This document shows positions 16,684 to 26,386 of a stretch of DNA of 64,000 bases, in pieces (the stretch's first letter is position 1; each line of letters opens with the position of its first letter). This stretch comes from Burkholderia pseudomultivorans. Its GTDB lineage: Bacteria > Pseudomonadota > Gammaproteobacteria > Burkholderiales > Burkholderiaceae. A model generated the notes under the pieces. That model was not told where the DNA came from and ran no database searches. It saw nothing but the letters and a program-made list of their open reading frames with translations. The stretch lies in the NCBI RefSeq assembly GCF_001718415.1, contig NZ_CP013377.1, positions 2,914,001-2,978,000 of the forward strand. Reading direction: 5' to 3'. The position numbers and the translations under genes are program-made.

Positions 16684-17094
16684 ATGGAACCGTCTGCCCC
16701 GAAGCCGCCCGCCCGTCCGCGCAGCATCGAGCTCGACAACGACGACACGCACGACAGCACGGTCGACACCGACGGCAAGAACCGCGAGGCGGCGCGCCTT
16801 GCCGGCGGCGGGCCGATCTCGCCCGACGAGATCACGCGCAGCAACGCGTCGCTCGTCAACGCGATGCCGGAGGCCGGCGACGGCTTTGCCGGCTTCGACA
16901 GCCGCCCCGGCGGCAATCATCCGGCGTTCGCGCTGCGCGCGGGCTACATGCTGGTCGAGAAGGGCTTCGACGCGCCGCCGCCGATCGGCGACGAACTGTC
17001 CGGCGCCGTGCACCGGATGTACGGCAGCACGCACTGGCCCGGCCACAGCCGGCGACCCGGGCGCGTGATCGAGCTGACGCCGGTGCCGCGGTAG
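16684..17094 (+). CDS. Hypothetical protein, disordered N-terminus
   Basis: A 136-residue protein starting MEPSAPKPPARPRSIELDND. The start is fixed by AGGAGAG 7 bases upstream; the frame extends to 16645 without support. The first 60 residues are Pro/Asp/Ser-rich and likely disordered. The remainder has GYMLVEKGFDAPPPIGDELSGAVHRMYG, which may be a small folded unit. No signal peptide or membrane segment. Family not recognised. Confidence 0.6.
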   Translation: MEPSAPKPPARPRSIELDNDDTHDSTVDTDGKNREAARLAGGGPISPDEITRSNASLVNAMPEAGDGFAGFDSRPGGNHPAFALRAGYMLVEKGFDAPPPIGDELSGAVHRMYGSTHWPGHSRRPGRVIELTPVPR

Positions 17095-17658
17095 CGCGCG
17101 GCGGCGGTGCGTGCGTGCGCGGGCGTGGGCGCCGGCGCGCGCACGCGTCGCCGAAGATCGGCGCGGCGTTTGAATCGGTCGTTTGCCTCGGCCTGCGGGT
17201 AGCGCCTGCGTGCCGACGTTGATCGAGATCAGGTCGCGGCGACGCGGTTGCGATTCAATGGCGGTACGGTCGGTGCCGTGCTTGCGTCGCGCCGCCGCGC
17301 GCGGCATCGCGTTGCCCGTTCGGCCGTTCGCGATGAAGTCGTTCCGTCCGTCGGTACGCCGCCCGCACCGTTTCGCCGGTTCGACGGTCCACCTCGTTGC
17401 GGCGATGCAGCCTGTCGCGCGTCGCGTGGGGTGCGCGCCGCGCACGACGACCGTGCCTCGACCGGCGCGCATCGCAGCAACCGACGTCATCGCGATGCAC
17501 GCCGACGTGCCCGTGCGGCGCCGATCCCGCTCGCGGCAAGCGATGCAGCGGACGCCGCACTGCAAAGTCCCGGGCATTGGTTTACTCTGCGTCGCAGCAA
17601 CGCGCAGCTCGATCGGCCATCCGGCCGACTTCCGTTCAATCCGCCTCTCGGAGACACT
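17095..17658. other. 564-base gap before the universal stress gene
   Basis: No gene is supported; the frames here are GC shadows. It contains a candidate Fnr site (17219-17232) and presumably the promoter of the universal stress gene. Confidence 0.5.
17219..17232. promoter_or_regulatory. Candidate FNR/ANR box
   Basis: TTGATCGAGATCAG differs from the consensus TTGAT-N4-ATCAA by one base. It is 427 bases before the universal stress gene and about 1.1 kb before an Fnr-type gene. A one-mismatch site is expected about twice in 64 kb by chance, so position is the main support. Confidence 0.4.
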
Positions 17659-18126
17659 ATGTACAAGCGTATTCTGGTTGCCGTCGACGGCAGCGACACG
17701 TCCCGCCACGCATTCGATGCCGCGCTCGCGCTCGCGAAGTCGCACGGCGCGGAGCTGCAGGCGCTCTACGTCGTCGAGAACGCCGCGATCTACTACAACG
17801 TGCCGGGCTACGATCCGTCCGTGCTGCGCGACCAGCTGCTCGCGCAGGGCAACGATCTCGCGAAGGACTTCGCGGCGCAGATGCAGGCGGCCGGCGTGAA
17901 GGGCCAGACGCTGACGAGCGAGGCGTCGTCGCTCAACGACGTGTCGTCGCTGATCCTCGAAGGCGCGAAGGCATTCGGCGCCGATCTGCTCGTGCTCGGC
18001 ACGCACGGCCGTCGCGGCTTCCGTCGCCTCGTGCTGGGCAGCATCGCCGAGCAGTGCGTGCGCCACGCATCGCTGCCGGTGCTGCTGATTCCCGCAGCCG
18101 CGCACACGGACGAAGCGGCGAGCTGA
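17659..18126 (+). CDS. Universal stress protein (UspA family, ATP-binding type)
   Basis: A 155-residue cytoplasmic protein. Starts MYKRILVAVDGSDTSRHAF with the family Asp; the C-terminal nucleotide-binding motif GTHGRRGFRRLVLGSIAEQ fits the G-xx-G-x9-G(S/T) pattern of ATP-binding Usp proteins. GGAGACACT precedes the ATG. It lies 191 bases upstream of an Fnr-type regulator on the same strand; in Burkholderia such Usp genes are typical of low-oxygen regulons, so oxygen control is the inference. Confidence 0.93.
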   Translation: MYKRILVAVDGSDTSRHAFDAALALAKSHGAELQALYVVENAAIYYNVPGYDPSVLRDQLLAQGNDLAKDFAAQMQAAGVKGQTLTSEASSLNDVSSLILEGAKAFGADLLVLGTHGRRGFRRLVLGSIAEQCVRHASLPVLLIPAAAHTDEAAS

Positions 18127-18317
18127 ACGGGTGGGCGCTGCCGCCGCATCGCCCCGTCACCGGCGTGCGCATGCCGCGCATGCATCGGTGCGCCCGCATG
18201 CGCGGGCTGCGCAAGCGTGCGCGCGGCAGTGCAACCGGTCGCGACGTTTTGTCACCCGACAGTCGCAACTTGCGGTGGGACAATGATTCCGTCGATTCAA
18301 CGCCGGAGTAAACGATC

Positions 18318-19064
18318 ATGCTGACGCCCGTCGCCACACGCCCCGCCGCCACGTCTCACGCCGCGAGCTGGGCACCTCGTCAGGCCGCGCACTGCTCGAC
18401 GTGCGCCATGCGGCACCTGTGCATGCCCCAGGGCCTCGCGCCCGAAGCGCTCAGCCGCCTCGAATCCGTCATCTGCGCGGCGCGGCCGGTGAAGCGCGGC
18501 GAAGCGCTGTTCCGCGAAGGCGACGCGTTCGACAACCTGTACGCGGTGCGCTCCGGTTCGCTGAAGACGGTCGCGACGCGCCACGACGGTCGCGAACAGG
18601 TCACGGGCCTGCACCTCGCGGGTGAAGCGCTCGGCCTCGACGGCATCTGCGACGACACCCATCCGCGCACCGCGATCGCGCTCGAAGACAGCTCCGTGTG
18701 CGTGATTCCGTACGCCGCGCTGAAAACGCTGTGCTCGGAGGCCGGCTCGATGCAGCTGCGCATGCACAAGCTGATGAGCGAACAGATCGTGCGCGAAACG
18801 TCGCAGACGATGCTGCTCGGCTCGCTGAACGCCGAGGAGCGCGTCGCCGCCTTCCTGCTCGACGTGTCGTCGCGCTACCTGAAGCGTGGCTATTCGCCGT
18901 CCGAATTCAACCTGCGCATGACGCGCGAAGACATCGGCAGCTACCTCGGCATGACGCTCGAAACGGTCAGCCGCACGCTGTCGAAATTCCAGAAGCGCGG
19001 CCTGATCGAAATGCAGGGCCGTCACGTGCAGATCGTCGACTTCGACGGCCTTCACCACGTCTGA
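18318..19064 (+). CDS. fnr: Fnr-type oxygen-sensing transcription regulator
   Basis: A 248-residue Crp/Fnr protein. Cys26, Cys29 and Cys35 in HCSTCAMRHLC have the CxxC-x5-C spacing of Fnr, and Cys128 in SSVCVIP supplies the fourth ligand for an oxygen-labile [4Fe-4S] cluster. The cyclic-nucleotide-like beta roll spans about residues 60-140, followed by a long dimer helix. The recognition helix in EDIGSYLGMTLETVSRTLSKF contains the E-xx-SR residues that read TTGAT half sites. It should switch on low-oxygen genes; the neighbouring Usp gene is a plausible target. Confidence 0.93.
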   Translation: MLTPVATRPAATSHAASWAPRQAAHCSTCAMRHLCMPQGLAPEALSRLESVICAARPVKRGEALFREGDAFDNLYAVRSGSLKTVATRHDGREQVTGLHLAGEALGLDGICDDTHPRTAIALEDSSVCVIPYAALKTLCSEAGSMQLRMHKLMSEQIVRETSQTMLLGSLNAEERVAAFLLDVSSRYLKRGYSPSEFNLRMTREDIGSYLGMTLETVSRTLSKFQKRGLIEMQGRHVQIVDFDGLHHV

Positions 19065-19124
19065 TCCCGCACGCGGCGCGCGCAACATGCGCGACCGCCG
19101 CCGGGCCCGCGTCCGTCGGGCCCG

Positions 19125-20018
19125 TCAATCCAGAAACAGCGCGGCGCGCGCCTTGAGCGCCGCGCTGAAATCGTCGAGCCAGCCGATCGACAGGCGCCAG
19201 CTCTGCCAGTAGAGCTCGATGTCGACGGTCCGCCCGGCCGACATGTCGACCAGTTCCCCCGCCGCCAGCTGGCGATCGACCATCCGGTCCGGGCACATTC
19301 CCCATCCGAGCCCCGTTTCGCACGCGCGCAGATAACCGGCGACATGCGGGATCCAGTGCTGCGGCGGATCGAGATCCGCGCGCGTCACGCGCCGGATGAA
19401 GCGCGCCTGCAGCCCGTCCTTCGGATTGAACATCACGCACGGCGCGCGGCGCAGCGCATCGCGCGTGATGCCCGCCGCGAAATAGCGCGCGTGAAACGCG
19501 GGCGAGCACACCGCGCGATAACGGATGCGCCCGAGCCGCGTCGAGCGGCAGCCCTGGATCGGCTCCGCCTGCGCGGTCACCGCGCCCTGCACGCTGCCGT
19601 CGCGGATGCGCGCGGCCGTGTAGTCCTGGTCGTCGATCACGAGGTCGAGCAGCGTCTCGCGCTCCGCGCAGAACGGCGCCACCGCGTCGATGAACCACGT
19701 CGCGACGCTGTCGTCGTTGACGGCCACGCGCAAGGTCGGCCACCCGGACGCGAGCGGCCCGTGCAACGCCGGCATCCGGCCGGACAGCTCGGCTTCGAGC
19801 AACTGCACGCGTTCGGTGTGCCGGCACAGCAGCGCGCCCGACGGCGTCGCGACACACGGCTGGCCGCGCTTGACGAGCACGCTGCCGACGCGTTCCTCGA
19901 GCAGTTTCACGCGCTGCGACACGGCCGACGGCGTGACGTTCAGCTCCTTGGCGGCCCGTTCGAACGAACCGTGCCGGATCACCGCCGCGAGCGCATCGAG
20001 CAATGCATAGTCGAGCAT
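19125..20018 (-). CDS. argP: LysR-family regulator ArgP/LysG
   Basis: A 297-residue transcription factor: helix-turn-helix LAAVIRHGSFERAAKELNVTPSAVSQRVKLLEE, then an effector-binding domain. It is divergent from a LysE/ArgO exporter with a 101-base gap, the classic arrangement in which ArgP (LysG) senses lysine or arginine and activates the exporter. The sequence QRVKLLEERVGSVLVKRGQPC is close to ArgP/IciA. Confidence 0.9.
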   Translation of the reverse strand: MLDYALLDALAAVIRHGSFERAAKELNVTPSAVSQRVKLLEERVGSVLVKRGQPCVATPSGALLCRHTERVQLLEAELSGRMPALHGPLASGWPTLRVAVNDDSVATWFIDAVAPFCAERETLLDLVIDDQDYTAARIRDGSVQGAVTAQAEPIQGCRSTRLGRIRYRAVCSPAFHARYFAAGITRDALRRAPCVMFNPKDGLQARFIRRVTRADLDPPQHWIPHVAGYLRACETGLGWGMCPDRMVDRQLAAGELVDMSAGRTVDIELYWQSWRLSIGWLDDFSAALKARAALFLD

Positions 20019-20119
20019 TAGATTTCCTTAATCGACATTAGGCGATTTAGCTTCTCTTATTTCGCCGATGCCCGCAGACTAGCGCTACCCGATCCATCCG
20101 TCCACTGCTGTCATCCACC

Positions 20120-20740
20120 ATGAACTGGCTCGCTTTTTCCCACGGCGTCGCGCTGTGCGCTTCGCTCATCGTCACCATCGGCGCGCAGAACGCGTTCGTG
20201 CTCCGGCAGGGCATCATGCGCTCGCACGTCGGCAAGATCGTGCTGCTGTGCGCACTGTCCGACATGATCCTGATCGGCGCCGGCGTCGGCGGCGCCTCGG
20301 TGCTCGTCGAACGCTACCCGACCTTCGTCCACGCGGTGCTGTATGTCGGTCTCGCATATCTCGCATGGTTCGGCATCAATGCGCTGCGCCGCGCGTTCAA
20401 GCCGGGCCACGAAACGCTTGACGTGCGCGGCGATGCGGTCGCGCCGCCGCCGCAGAGCGGGCTCGCGATCGTGCTGATGACGCTCGCGTTCACGTGGCTC
20501 AACCCGCACGTGTATCTCGATACGTTCCTGCTGATCGGCACGGCCGGCGCGCGCGAGCCGGAAGGATCGCGCGCCGCGTTCGCGATCGGCGCGATGACGG
20601 TCAGCGTCGTCTGGTTCGTCGGGCTCGGCTACGGCGCGCGACTGCTCGCGCCGTGGTTCCGCAAGGCCGTCGCATGGCGCGTGCTCGACGGCGCGATCGG
20701 CAGCATGGTGCTGTTTCTCGCGGCAGTGCAGCTGCGATAA
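20120..20740 (+). CDS. LysE/ArgO-type basic amino-acid exporter
   Basis: A 206-residue membrane protein with about six helices. The N-terminal motif LIVTIGAQNAFVLRQGI and the central AFTWLNPHVYLDTFLLIG are hallmarks of the LysE/ArgO branch. With the divergent ArgP regulator it should export lysine and/or arginine, protecting the cell from excess or from canavanine. Followed by a hairpin and T-run at 20777-20800. Confidence 0.92.
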   Translation: MNWLAFSHGVALCASLIVTIGAQNAFVLRQGIMRSHVGKIVLLCALSDMILIGAGVGGASVLVERYPTFVHAVLYVGLAYLAWFGINALRRAFKPGHETLDVRGDAVAPPPQSGLAIVLMTLAFTWLNPHVYLDTFLLIGTAGAREPEGSRAAFAIGAMTVSVVWFVGLGYGARLLAPWFRKAVAWRVLDGAIGSMVLFLAAVQLR

Positions 20741-20776
20741 CGCACGGGCCGCATCCGCCGGCCGTCATCCGATTCG

Positions 20777-20800
20777 GCCCCGCTCGTCGCGCGGGGCTTT
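20777..20800 (+). terminator. Rho-independent terminator after the ArgO gene
   Basis: GCCCCGC (20777-20783) pairs with GCGGGGC (20791-20797), followed by TTT and a pyrimidine-rich CCCGTCTTTTCCC run. Confidence 0.65.
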
Positions 20801-21103
20801 CCCGTCTTTTCCCGGCTTTTCCGACCCCGCTGCGCATTACCGCAGCAGCACGCATCCGTCGCGAAATCCGCTCCCGATCGAATCCGGCCGCACCGGATGA
20901 CGGATAGCGGACGACTCGTCTGCCGTGCGATCCAATCCCTCCGTTATCGCGGCATTTCACGGCCTGCACGAATCGCACCGATCAGGGACAATGTTCGGGT
21001 TCCCGCGACGCCGGCGAACCTGCTCTGCACGCACTGCCGCGTCGTCGCGATCGACACCGTCAATTCCGCAGTTCAATCCGTGACACCCACATCGGAGAGA
21101 AAG
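20801..21103. other. Non-coding gap before the aldo/keto reductase
   Basis: No gene is supported. It holds the leader of the aldo/keto reductase with a GGAGAG ribosome site at its end. Confidence 0.5.
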
Positions 21104-22048
21104 ATGGCATTACGCACACTCGGTACGTCGGACATCCAGGTATCGCCGCTCGCATTCGGCGGCAACGTGTTCGGCTGGACCGCCGACGAGAACACCTCGT
21201 TCTCGCTGCTCGACGCGCTCGCCGACACCGGCATCAACTTCATCGACACGGCCGACGTCTATTCGGCGTGGGTGCCCGGCAACAGCGGCGGCGAATCGGA
21301 AACGATCATCGGCAAGTGGCTCAAGCGCTCCGGCAAGCGCGATCAGGTCGTGATCGCGACCAAGGTCGGGATGCTCGGCGCGCGCGCCGGCCTGTCGAAG
21401 GACAACATCCTGAACGCGGTCGACGATTCGCTGCGCCGCCTGCAGACCGACCATATCGACCTGTACTTCTCGCACCGCGACCTCGCCGACACGCCGCTCG
21501 AGGAAACGCTCGGCGCGTATCGGACGCTGATCGACGCGGGCAAGGTGCGCATCATCGGCGCGTCGAACTACAGCGGCGCGCGCCTGCGCGAAGCCGCCGA
21601 GATCAGCCGGCGCGACGGCCTGCCCGCGTACCAGGTCATCCAGCCCGAATACAACCTGATCAACCGCGCGGAATACGAACGCGATCTCGAACCGGTGGTG
21701 CGCGACCTGAAGCTCGGCGTCGTCAACTACTACGCGCTCGCGAGCGGCTTCCTGTCGGGCAAGTACCGCAGCGAAGCCGACCTGAAGAAGAGCGTGCGCG
21801 GCGATCGCGTCGCCGGCTATCTGAACGATCGCGGCCTGCGCATACTCGCGGCGCTCGACGCCGTCGCCGACAAGCACGGCACGCAGCCGGCCGCGATCGC
21901 GCTCGCATGGCAGATCGCGCGGCCGACGATCACCGCACCGATCGCCAGCGCGACGTCGCTTGCGCAACTCGCGCTGCTCGGCGACGCGATTCGCGTACAG
22001 CTCGATCAGGACGACATCCGGAAAATCGACGAAGCCAGCGCCGCTTGA
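21104..22048 (+). CDS. Aldo/keto reductase
   Basis: A 314-residue NADPH-dependent TIM-barrel oxidoreductase. The catalytic tetrad is visible: Asp and Tyr in FIDTADVYSAW, Lys in VIATKVGM, His in LYFSHRDLAD. The cofactor loop near ALASGFLSGKYRS is typical of the AKR11/12-like YajO group. ATCGGAGAGAAAG before the ATG fixes the start; the frame extends upstream without support. Substrate unknown; such proteins often reduce reactive aldehydes. Monocistronic. Confidence 0.92.
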   Translation: MALRTLGTSDIQVSPLAFGGNVFGWTADENTSFSLLDALADTGINFIDTADVYSAWVPGNSGGESETIIGKWLKRSGKRDQVVIATKVGMLGARAGLSKDNILNAVDDSLRRLQTDHIDLYFSHRDLADTPLEETLGAYRTLIDAGKVRIIGASNYSGARLREAAEISRRDGLPAYQVIQPEYNLINRAEYERDLEPVVRDLKLGVVNYYALASGFLSGKYRSEADLKKSVRGDRVAGYLNDRGLRILAALDAVADKHGTQPAAIALAWQIARPTITAPIASATSLAQLALLGDAIRVQLDQDDIRKIDEASAA

Positions 22049-22467
22049 GCTGCGTGCATGCGGGCGGGTCGTAGGAATATCGCGCCGTCGCGCGGTTCCG
22101 CCGCCCGGCCCGCGTGACGCGGTGTACCAGCGATGCGATGGCGGCGAAGGCGCGCGCATCGCAACGCGCACGCCGAATCGAGCATTCGGGATCTTCACGT
22201 CAGTCACGCGCGTTCTCCCGACTTGAACGTCACTTGCAGCACGAGCCGCCGCAAGCGCGCGATCGGCGAACACGGCCCTTAACCCGAAATCGCATTCGCG
22301 ATTTGACCGGCACGGCCGCTTCTTTTGCCCGACACGGACATCGCCCCGGTCGCCGGCCGCAACGCCCCGCCCGGCAAGGCTTTCGCCGCGCCCCGGTGTT
22401 TCACGGATTGACCGCGGCCTTCGACGTCGCCGAGACTGCGCCGCTCGGGCGTCATTGGGAGAACGTC
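22049..22467. other. 419-base gap upstream of AraC gene
   Basis: No gene is supported. The frame of the next gene is open through part of this stretch, but without conserved sequence; the region presumably contains its promoter. Confidence 0.5.
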
Positions 22468-23436
22468 ATGCCGGACACCAGCACCGGGATCGTCACGATC
22501 TCGACGCGCGCCGTGCGCGGCCACGAGCGCGTCGACTTCTGGGTCGACCACGTCGCACGCTCGCTCGTGCGCATCGAGTGCAGCGGCAAATCGTCGGACG
22601 GCATCGACGCGACCCTGCGCAAGCGCGACCTCGCGCTGTTCAGCGCATGCGACATCGTCGCGAACCGGCACGCGGTCGTGCGCACGCCGCACAACATCCA
22701 TGCGGACCAGCGCGACGCGGTGTTCGTCTGCCTGATGCACGCGGGACAAGGCTATACATTCCAGGACGTCGAGTGCATGCAGCACGCGCCCGGCGACATC
22801 GTGCTCTACGACACGTCGATGCCGTACGGCCACGGCTTTCCCGCCGACATGGCGATGACCGTGCTCGACGTGCCGCGCGACGTGTTCGAGGCGCGCGTCG
22901 GCCCGTGGCGCTATCGCGGCGCGGTCAAGATCGATCGCGACGACGGCGTCACGTCGTGGGCCGCGCGCCAGGTCTATGCATTGCTCGCCGAGCCGCATTC
23001 GCCGGCGCACGACGCGCGCGAACGGCGCGCCGCAGCCGTGCTCGATCTCCTGCGGTCGATGCTGCGCCTGCGCGACGGCGATGTATCGCCGACGAAGTCG
23101 ACCGTCCATACGCTGTCGCGGGCCAAGGCGTTCATCGAAAGCCGTCTCGACGACGATGCGCTCGACTGCCACGCGGTGAGCCGCGCGATCCACCTGTCGC
23201 CGCGCCAGCTCGCGCGCATCTTCGAGATCGAGGGAATGCCGCTCACGCGCTACATCCTCGCGCGGCGTCTCGAGCGCTGTCGCGCGGACCTGCGCGACCG
23301 GTCGCTGAAACACCTGACGGTCAGCGAAATCGCGTTCCGCTGGGGCTTCAACAACAGCGCGCACTTCAGCCGCAGCTACCGCGCCCGCTTCGGCGAAACG
23401 CCGAGCGAGACGCGCGCACCGGGCATGACGCGATAA
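22468..23436 (+). CDS. AraC-family regulator (first of two in the cluster)
   Basis: A 322-residue protein with an N-terminal AraC-binding-like domain (about 1-190, including FVCLMHAGQGYTFQD and GDIVLYDTSMPYGHGF) and a C-terminal double helix-turn-helix (about 215-315, LDCHAVSRAIHLSPRQLARIF and VSEIAFRWGFNNSAHFSRSY). The start at 22468 follows GGGAGAACGTC. It precedes the GMC oxidoreductase gene by 187 bases on the same strand and resembles FeaR-type catabolic activators, so it probably governs that gene and perhaps the whole cluster. Confidence 0.88.
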   Translation: MPDTSTGIVTISTRAVRGHERVDFWVDHVARSLVRIECSGKSSDGIDATLRKRDLALFSACDIVANRHAVVRTPHNIHADQRDAVFVCLMHAGQGYTFQDVECMQHAPGDIVLYDTSMPYGHGFPADMAMTVLDVPRDVFEARVGPWRYRGAVKIDRDDGVTSWAARQVYALLAEPHSPAHDARERRAAAVLDLLRSMLRLRDGDVSPTKSTVHTLSRAKAFIESRLDDDALDCHAVSRAIHLSPRQLARIFEIEGMPLTRYILARRLERCRADLRDRSLKHLTVSEIAFRWGFNNSAHFSRSYRARFGETPSETRAPGMTR

Positions 23437-23623
23437 CGTCGGTTCGCCCGCGTCATTGAGCGGACAGGACGTGCGCCATTCGCTGCGCCGGGCCGCTGCG
23501 TGTCCGCGCGAGGCAAGCACGACGGCCGTGCCGGTCAAACCGGGCCACGGCCCGCTCGCTAATCTGGCGCCTTGCGCGGCGGCACACGTTCCGCCGCCCG
23601 ACACAGCAAGGAGAAAAAGCGGG

Positions 23624-25189
23624 ATGGAGACGTACGACCATATCGTCGTGGGCGGCGGTTCGGCCGGTTGCACGATCGCGCATCGACTGGTGAAGGCCGG
23701 CAGGCGCGTGCTGCTGCTCGAGGACGGGCCGAAGGACGACAGCCTGTTCATCAGGATTCCGGCGACGTTCATCCGCGTGCTCGGCACCGCGCGCACGGTC
23801 ACCTTCGAAAGCGAGCCGCAGGCCGGCGCCGCCGGACGCCGGACCTATGTGCCGCAGGGCCGCACGCTGGGCGGCGGCAGCTCGGTCAACGCGATGCTGT
23901 ACGTGCGCGGCACGCGCGACGACTACGACGAATGGACCGCGCTCGGCTGTGCCGGCTGGGGATGGAACGACGTGCTGCCGGTCTTCAAGCGCGCCGAATC
24001 GCACGTGCGGCTGTCCGAGCCGTTCCACGGCACCGACGGGCCGCTGAAGGTCGGCGACACGCGCTTCCGGCACCCGCTGAGCCTCGCGTTCGTGAAGGCC
24101 GCGCAGGAAACCGGCCTCGCGTACAACGACGACTTCAACGGCGCCGCGCAGCAGGGCGTCGGCTTCTACCATACGACGATCTTCGACGGACGGCGCGGCA
24201 GCACCGCAGCCACCTATCTCGCCGACGTGCTCGACCGGCCGAACCTGCGCGTGCTGACCGGCTGCCGCGTCACGCGCGTGCGCTTCGACGGACGGCGCGC
24301 GTGCGGCGTCGAATGGCGCAGCGGCACCGGCGCGACGGGCGCGGCAGCCGCGCGCTCGGACCTCGTGCTCGCAGCCGGCGCGTTGAGCACGCCGAAGCTG
24401 CTGATGCTGTCGGGCATCGGGCCCGGCGCGCACCTGAACGCGCTCGACATCGACGTGCTGCACGACAGCCCCGAAGTCGGCGCGAACTACCAGGACCACC
24501 TCGAAGTGTCGATCTACGGCTACAGCCATGCGCCGATCAGCCTGCTCGGCCAGGACCGCGGGCTGGCGGCGCTGCGCCACGGCCTGCAATGGATGCTGTG
24601 CCGCACCGGCCTGCTGACGTCGAACGTCGTCGAGTCGGGCGCGTTCGTCGACACGACGGGCGACGGCCGGCCCGACATCCAGTTCCACGTGCTGCCGACG
24701 CTGGTCGGCGACGTCGACCGCGCGCCGCTGCCGGGCCACGGCCTGTCGATCAACCCGTGCCTGCTGCGGCCGCGCTCGCGCGGCGCGATGCAGCTGCGCA
24801 GCCGCGACCCCGCCGCGCCGATTCGCTTCGACAGCGGCGCGCTGTCGGATCCGGCCGATGTCGACGGGCTCGTGCGCGGCGTCGCGCTCGCGCGGCGCAT
24901 CATCCGCGCGCCGTCGCTCGCCCGTCTCGTGCGGGAAGCGGAAACGCTGTCGGACGCGACGCTGGCCGACTACGTGCGGCAGCGTGCAAAGACCGTCTAC
25001 CACCCGGCCGGCACCTGCCGGATGGGCAGCGACGCGCAGGCGGTCGTCACGCCGCGTCTCGCGGTGCGCGGCGTCGATGGGCTGCGGATCTGCGATGCGT
25101 CGGTGATGCCGCGCATCGTGTCGGGCAACACGAACGCGCCGACGATCATGATCGCGGAGCGCTGCGCGGACTTCATGCTGACGGACTGA
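23624..25189 (+). CDS. GMC-family FAD-dependent alcohol oxidoreductase
   Basis: A 521-residue flavoenzyme, choline-dehydrogenase-like. The Rossmann motif is IVVGGGSAGCTIAHRL. GMC signature 1 is GRTLGGGSSVNAMLYVRGTRDDYDEW; signature 2 is GALSTPKLLMLSGIGP. The C-terminal catalytic pair is His in YHPAGTCRMG and Asn in SGNTNAPTIMIAE. AAGGAGA lies 11 bases before the ATG. It likely oxidises a primary or secondary alcohol of the unknown cluster substrate and passes electrons to a quinone or cytochrome. No signal peptide. Confidence 0.92.
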   Translation: METYDHIVVGGGSAGCTIAHRLVKAGRRVLLLEDGPKDDSLFIRIPATFIRVLGTARTVTFESEPQAGAAGRRTYVPQGRTLGGGSSVNAMLYVRGTRDDYDEWTALGCAGWGWNDVLPVFKRAESHVRLSEPFHGTDGPLKVGDTRFRHPLSLAFVKAAQETGLAYNDDFNGAAQQGVGFYHTTIFDGRRGSTAATYLADVLDRPNLRVLTGCRVTRVRFDGRRACGVEWRSGTGATGAAAARSDLVLAAGALSTPKLLMLSGIGPGAHLNALDIDVLHDSPEVGANYQDHLEVSIYGYSHAPISLLGQDRGLAALRHGLQWMLCRTGLLTSNVVESGAFVDTTGDGRPDIQFHVLPTLVGDVDRAPLPGHGLSINPCLLRPRSRGAMQLRSRDPAAPIRFDSGALSDPADVDGLVRGVALARRIIRAPSLARLVREAETLSDATLADYVRQRAKTVYHPAGTCRMGSDAQAVVTPRLAVRGVDGLRICDASVMPRIVSGNTNAPTIMIAERCADFMLTD

Positions 25190-25194
25190 CGCGC

Positions 25195-25217
25195 AAAAGG
25201 CGCGCACGGCACGCGCC
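25195..25217 (-). terminator. Terminator of the second AraC gene
   Basis: Read on the minus strand, GGCGCG (25217-25212) and CGCGCC (25204-25199) form a 6-bp stem followed by TTTT (25198-25195), between two convergent genes. Confidence 0.65.
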
Positions 25218-25229
25218 GCCGCGCCGGCC

Positions 25230-26210
25230 TCAGCGGTCGGTCGTGCGCGCCGCGTCGCGCAGCGCCATCGGCGACGCGCCATACCGGTCGCGAATCGCGC
25301 GGCTGAAATGCGCCTGGCTCGAAAATCCCCAGCGGAACGCGATCTCGCCGACGCTGGTCTTGCGCAGGCGCGCATCCGTCAGCTCGCGGTAAGCATGCAG
25401 CAGCCGTTCCGACCAGATGTGCTGCGTGACCGACTCGCCCTCGGCGGCAAACAGCCGGCTCAGGTGGCGCAGCGACAGCCCGACCGCATCGGCGACGGCC
25501 TGCGGCCCGAGTTCCGGCTCGCCGAGATGGGTCGCGATGTACTGCTTCGCGGTCAGCAGATACGACAGCGACGTGCGCGAGGCGCGCACGCCGTTCACCT
25601 CGGCGTCGATCAGTTCCGCGACCAGCGTGCGCGTGCACTCGGAGAAGCGCGCCGCGTCGCCCTCGACGGGCGTCTTCATGAAGCGCTCGACACTCGCGCG
25701 CAGCGTGGTGCCGAGCATCTCGCCCGCACCGGGCCGCGGCGAGATCTTCAGCGGCAGCAACGCCAGTTCCGCTTCGAGCCGGCGGTCGATCATCGCGATC
25801 GGGATGTCGATCAACAGCTGCCGCATCGGCGTCAGGAATCCGAAAAGATAGGGGACGCGCGTGTCGTAGACGACGATGTCGCCGGCTTCCGCCAGCAGGC
25901 AGCGGTCGTGCTGGATGAAATACGCGCGTCCGCTGACGATCTGGCACGCGAACAGCGCTTCCTTCGGCAACTGGCGCACGAGCGCCGGACTGCGCTCGAT
26001 CACATGGTCCTGCCCGCGAATGTCGGCGATCCCGAGGCCCGGCAGCGCCAGGTCGGTCTTCGTGACCTCGAGCCCCGCCGGCGACAGCGACGAACAGCGC
26101 AGGCCGACCAGCGTCGCCGCGTTGAACGCATCCCAGTACGCCATCCGGTCGCGCGCCGGCACGTCGGCGGTCGAGCCGTGCGTGCATGAAAGAACGGTCG
26201 AATTCGTCAC
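25230..26210 (-). CDS. AraC-family regulator (second of the cluster)
   Basis: A 326-residue regulator with the same architecture as the protein at 22468: an N-terminal AraC-binding-like domain (ACQIVSGRAYFIQHD, GDIVVYDTRVPYLFGF) and a C-terminal AraC domain (LGPQAVADAVGLSLRHLSRLF, VGEIAFRWGFSSQAHFSRAI). The start is taken as GTG at 26210 because AGGAGGCGAC sits right before it; the frame opens to 26285 without a site. It is divergent from the cupin-MFS-ADH operon, so it most likely activates that operon. Confidence 0.88.
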   Translation of the reverse strand: MTNSTVLSCTHGSTADVPARDRMAYWDAFNAATLVGLRCSSLSPAGLEVTKTDLALPGLGIADIRGQDHVIERSPALVRQLPKEALFACQIVSGRAYFIQHDRCLLAEAGDIVVYDTRVPYLFGFLTPMRQLLIDIPIAMIDRRLEAELALLPLKISPRPGAGEMLGTTLRASVERFMKTPVEGDAARFSECTRTLVAELIDAEVNGVRASRTSLSYLLTAKQYIATHLGEPELGPQAVADAVGLSLRHLSRLFAAEGESVTQHIWSERLLHAYRELTDARLRKTSVGEIAFRWGFSSQAHFSRAIRDRYGASPMALRDAARTTDR

Positions 26211-26386
26211 GTCGCCTCCTGCGGGCGCCTGTCGTGCGCAGCGGCACGATTGGGGATGGTTCGTCTCGAAAATGGTGCGGAGCAATGTCCGAACCGATCA
26301 AGCAATTCGTCCCGCCCAGTCAAGAGCGGTGAGTACCGGCCGGCTAAAGTCGAGCCCACGACATCTGCACACAAAGGAGACAAACC

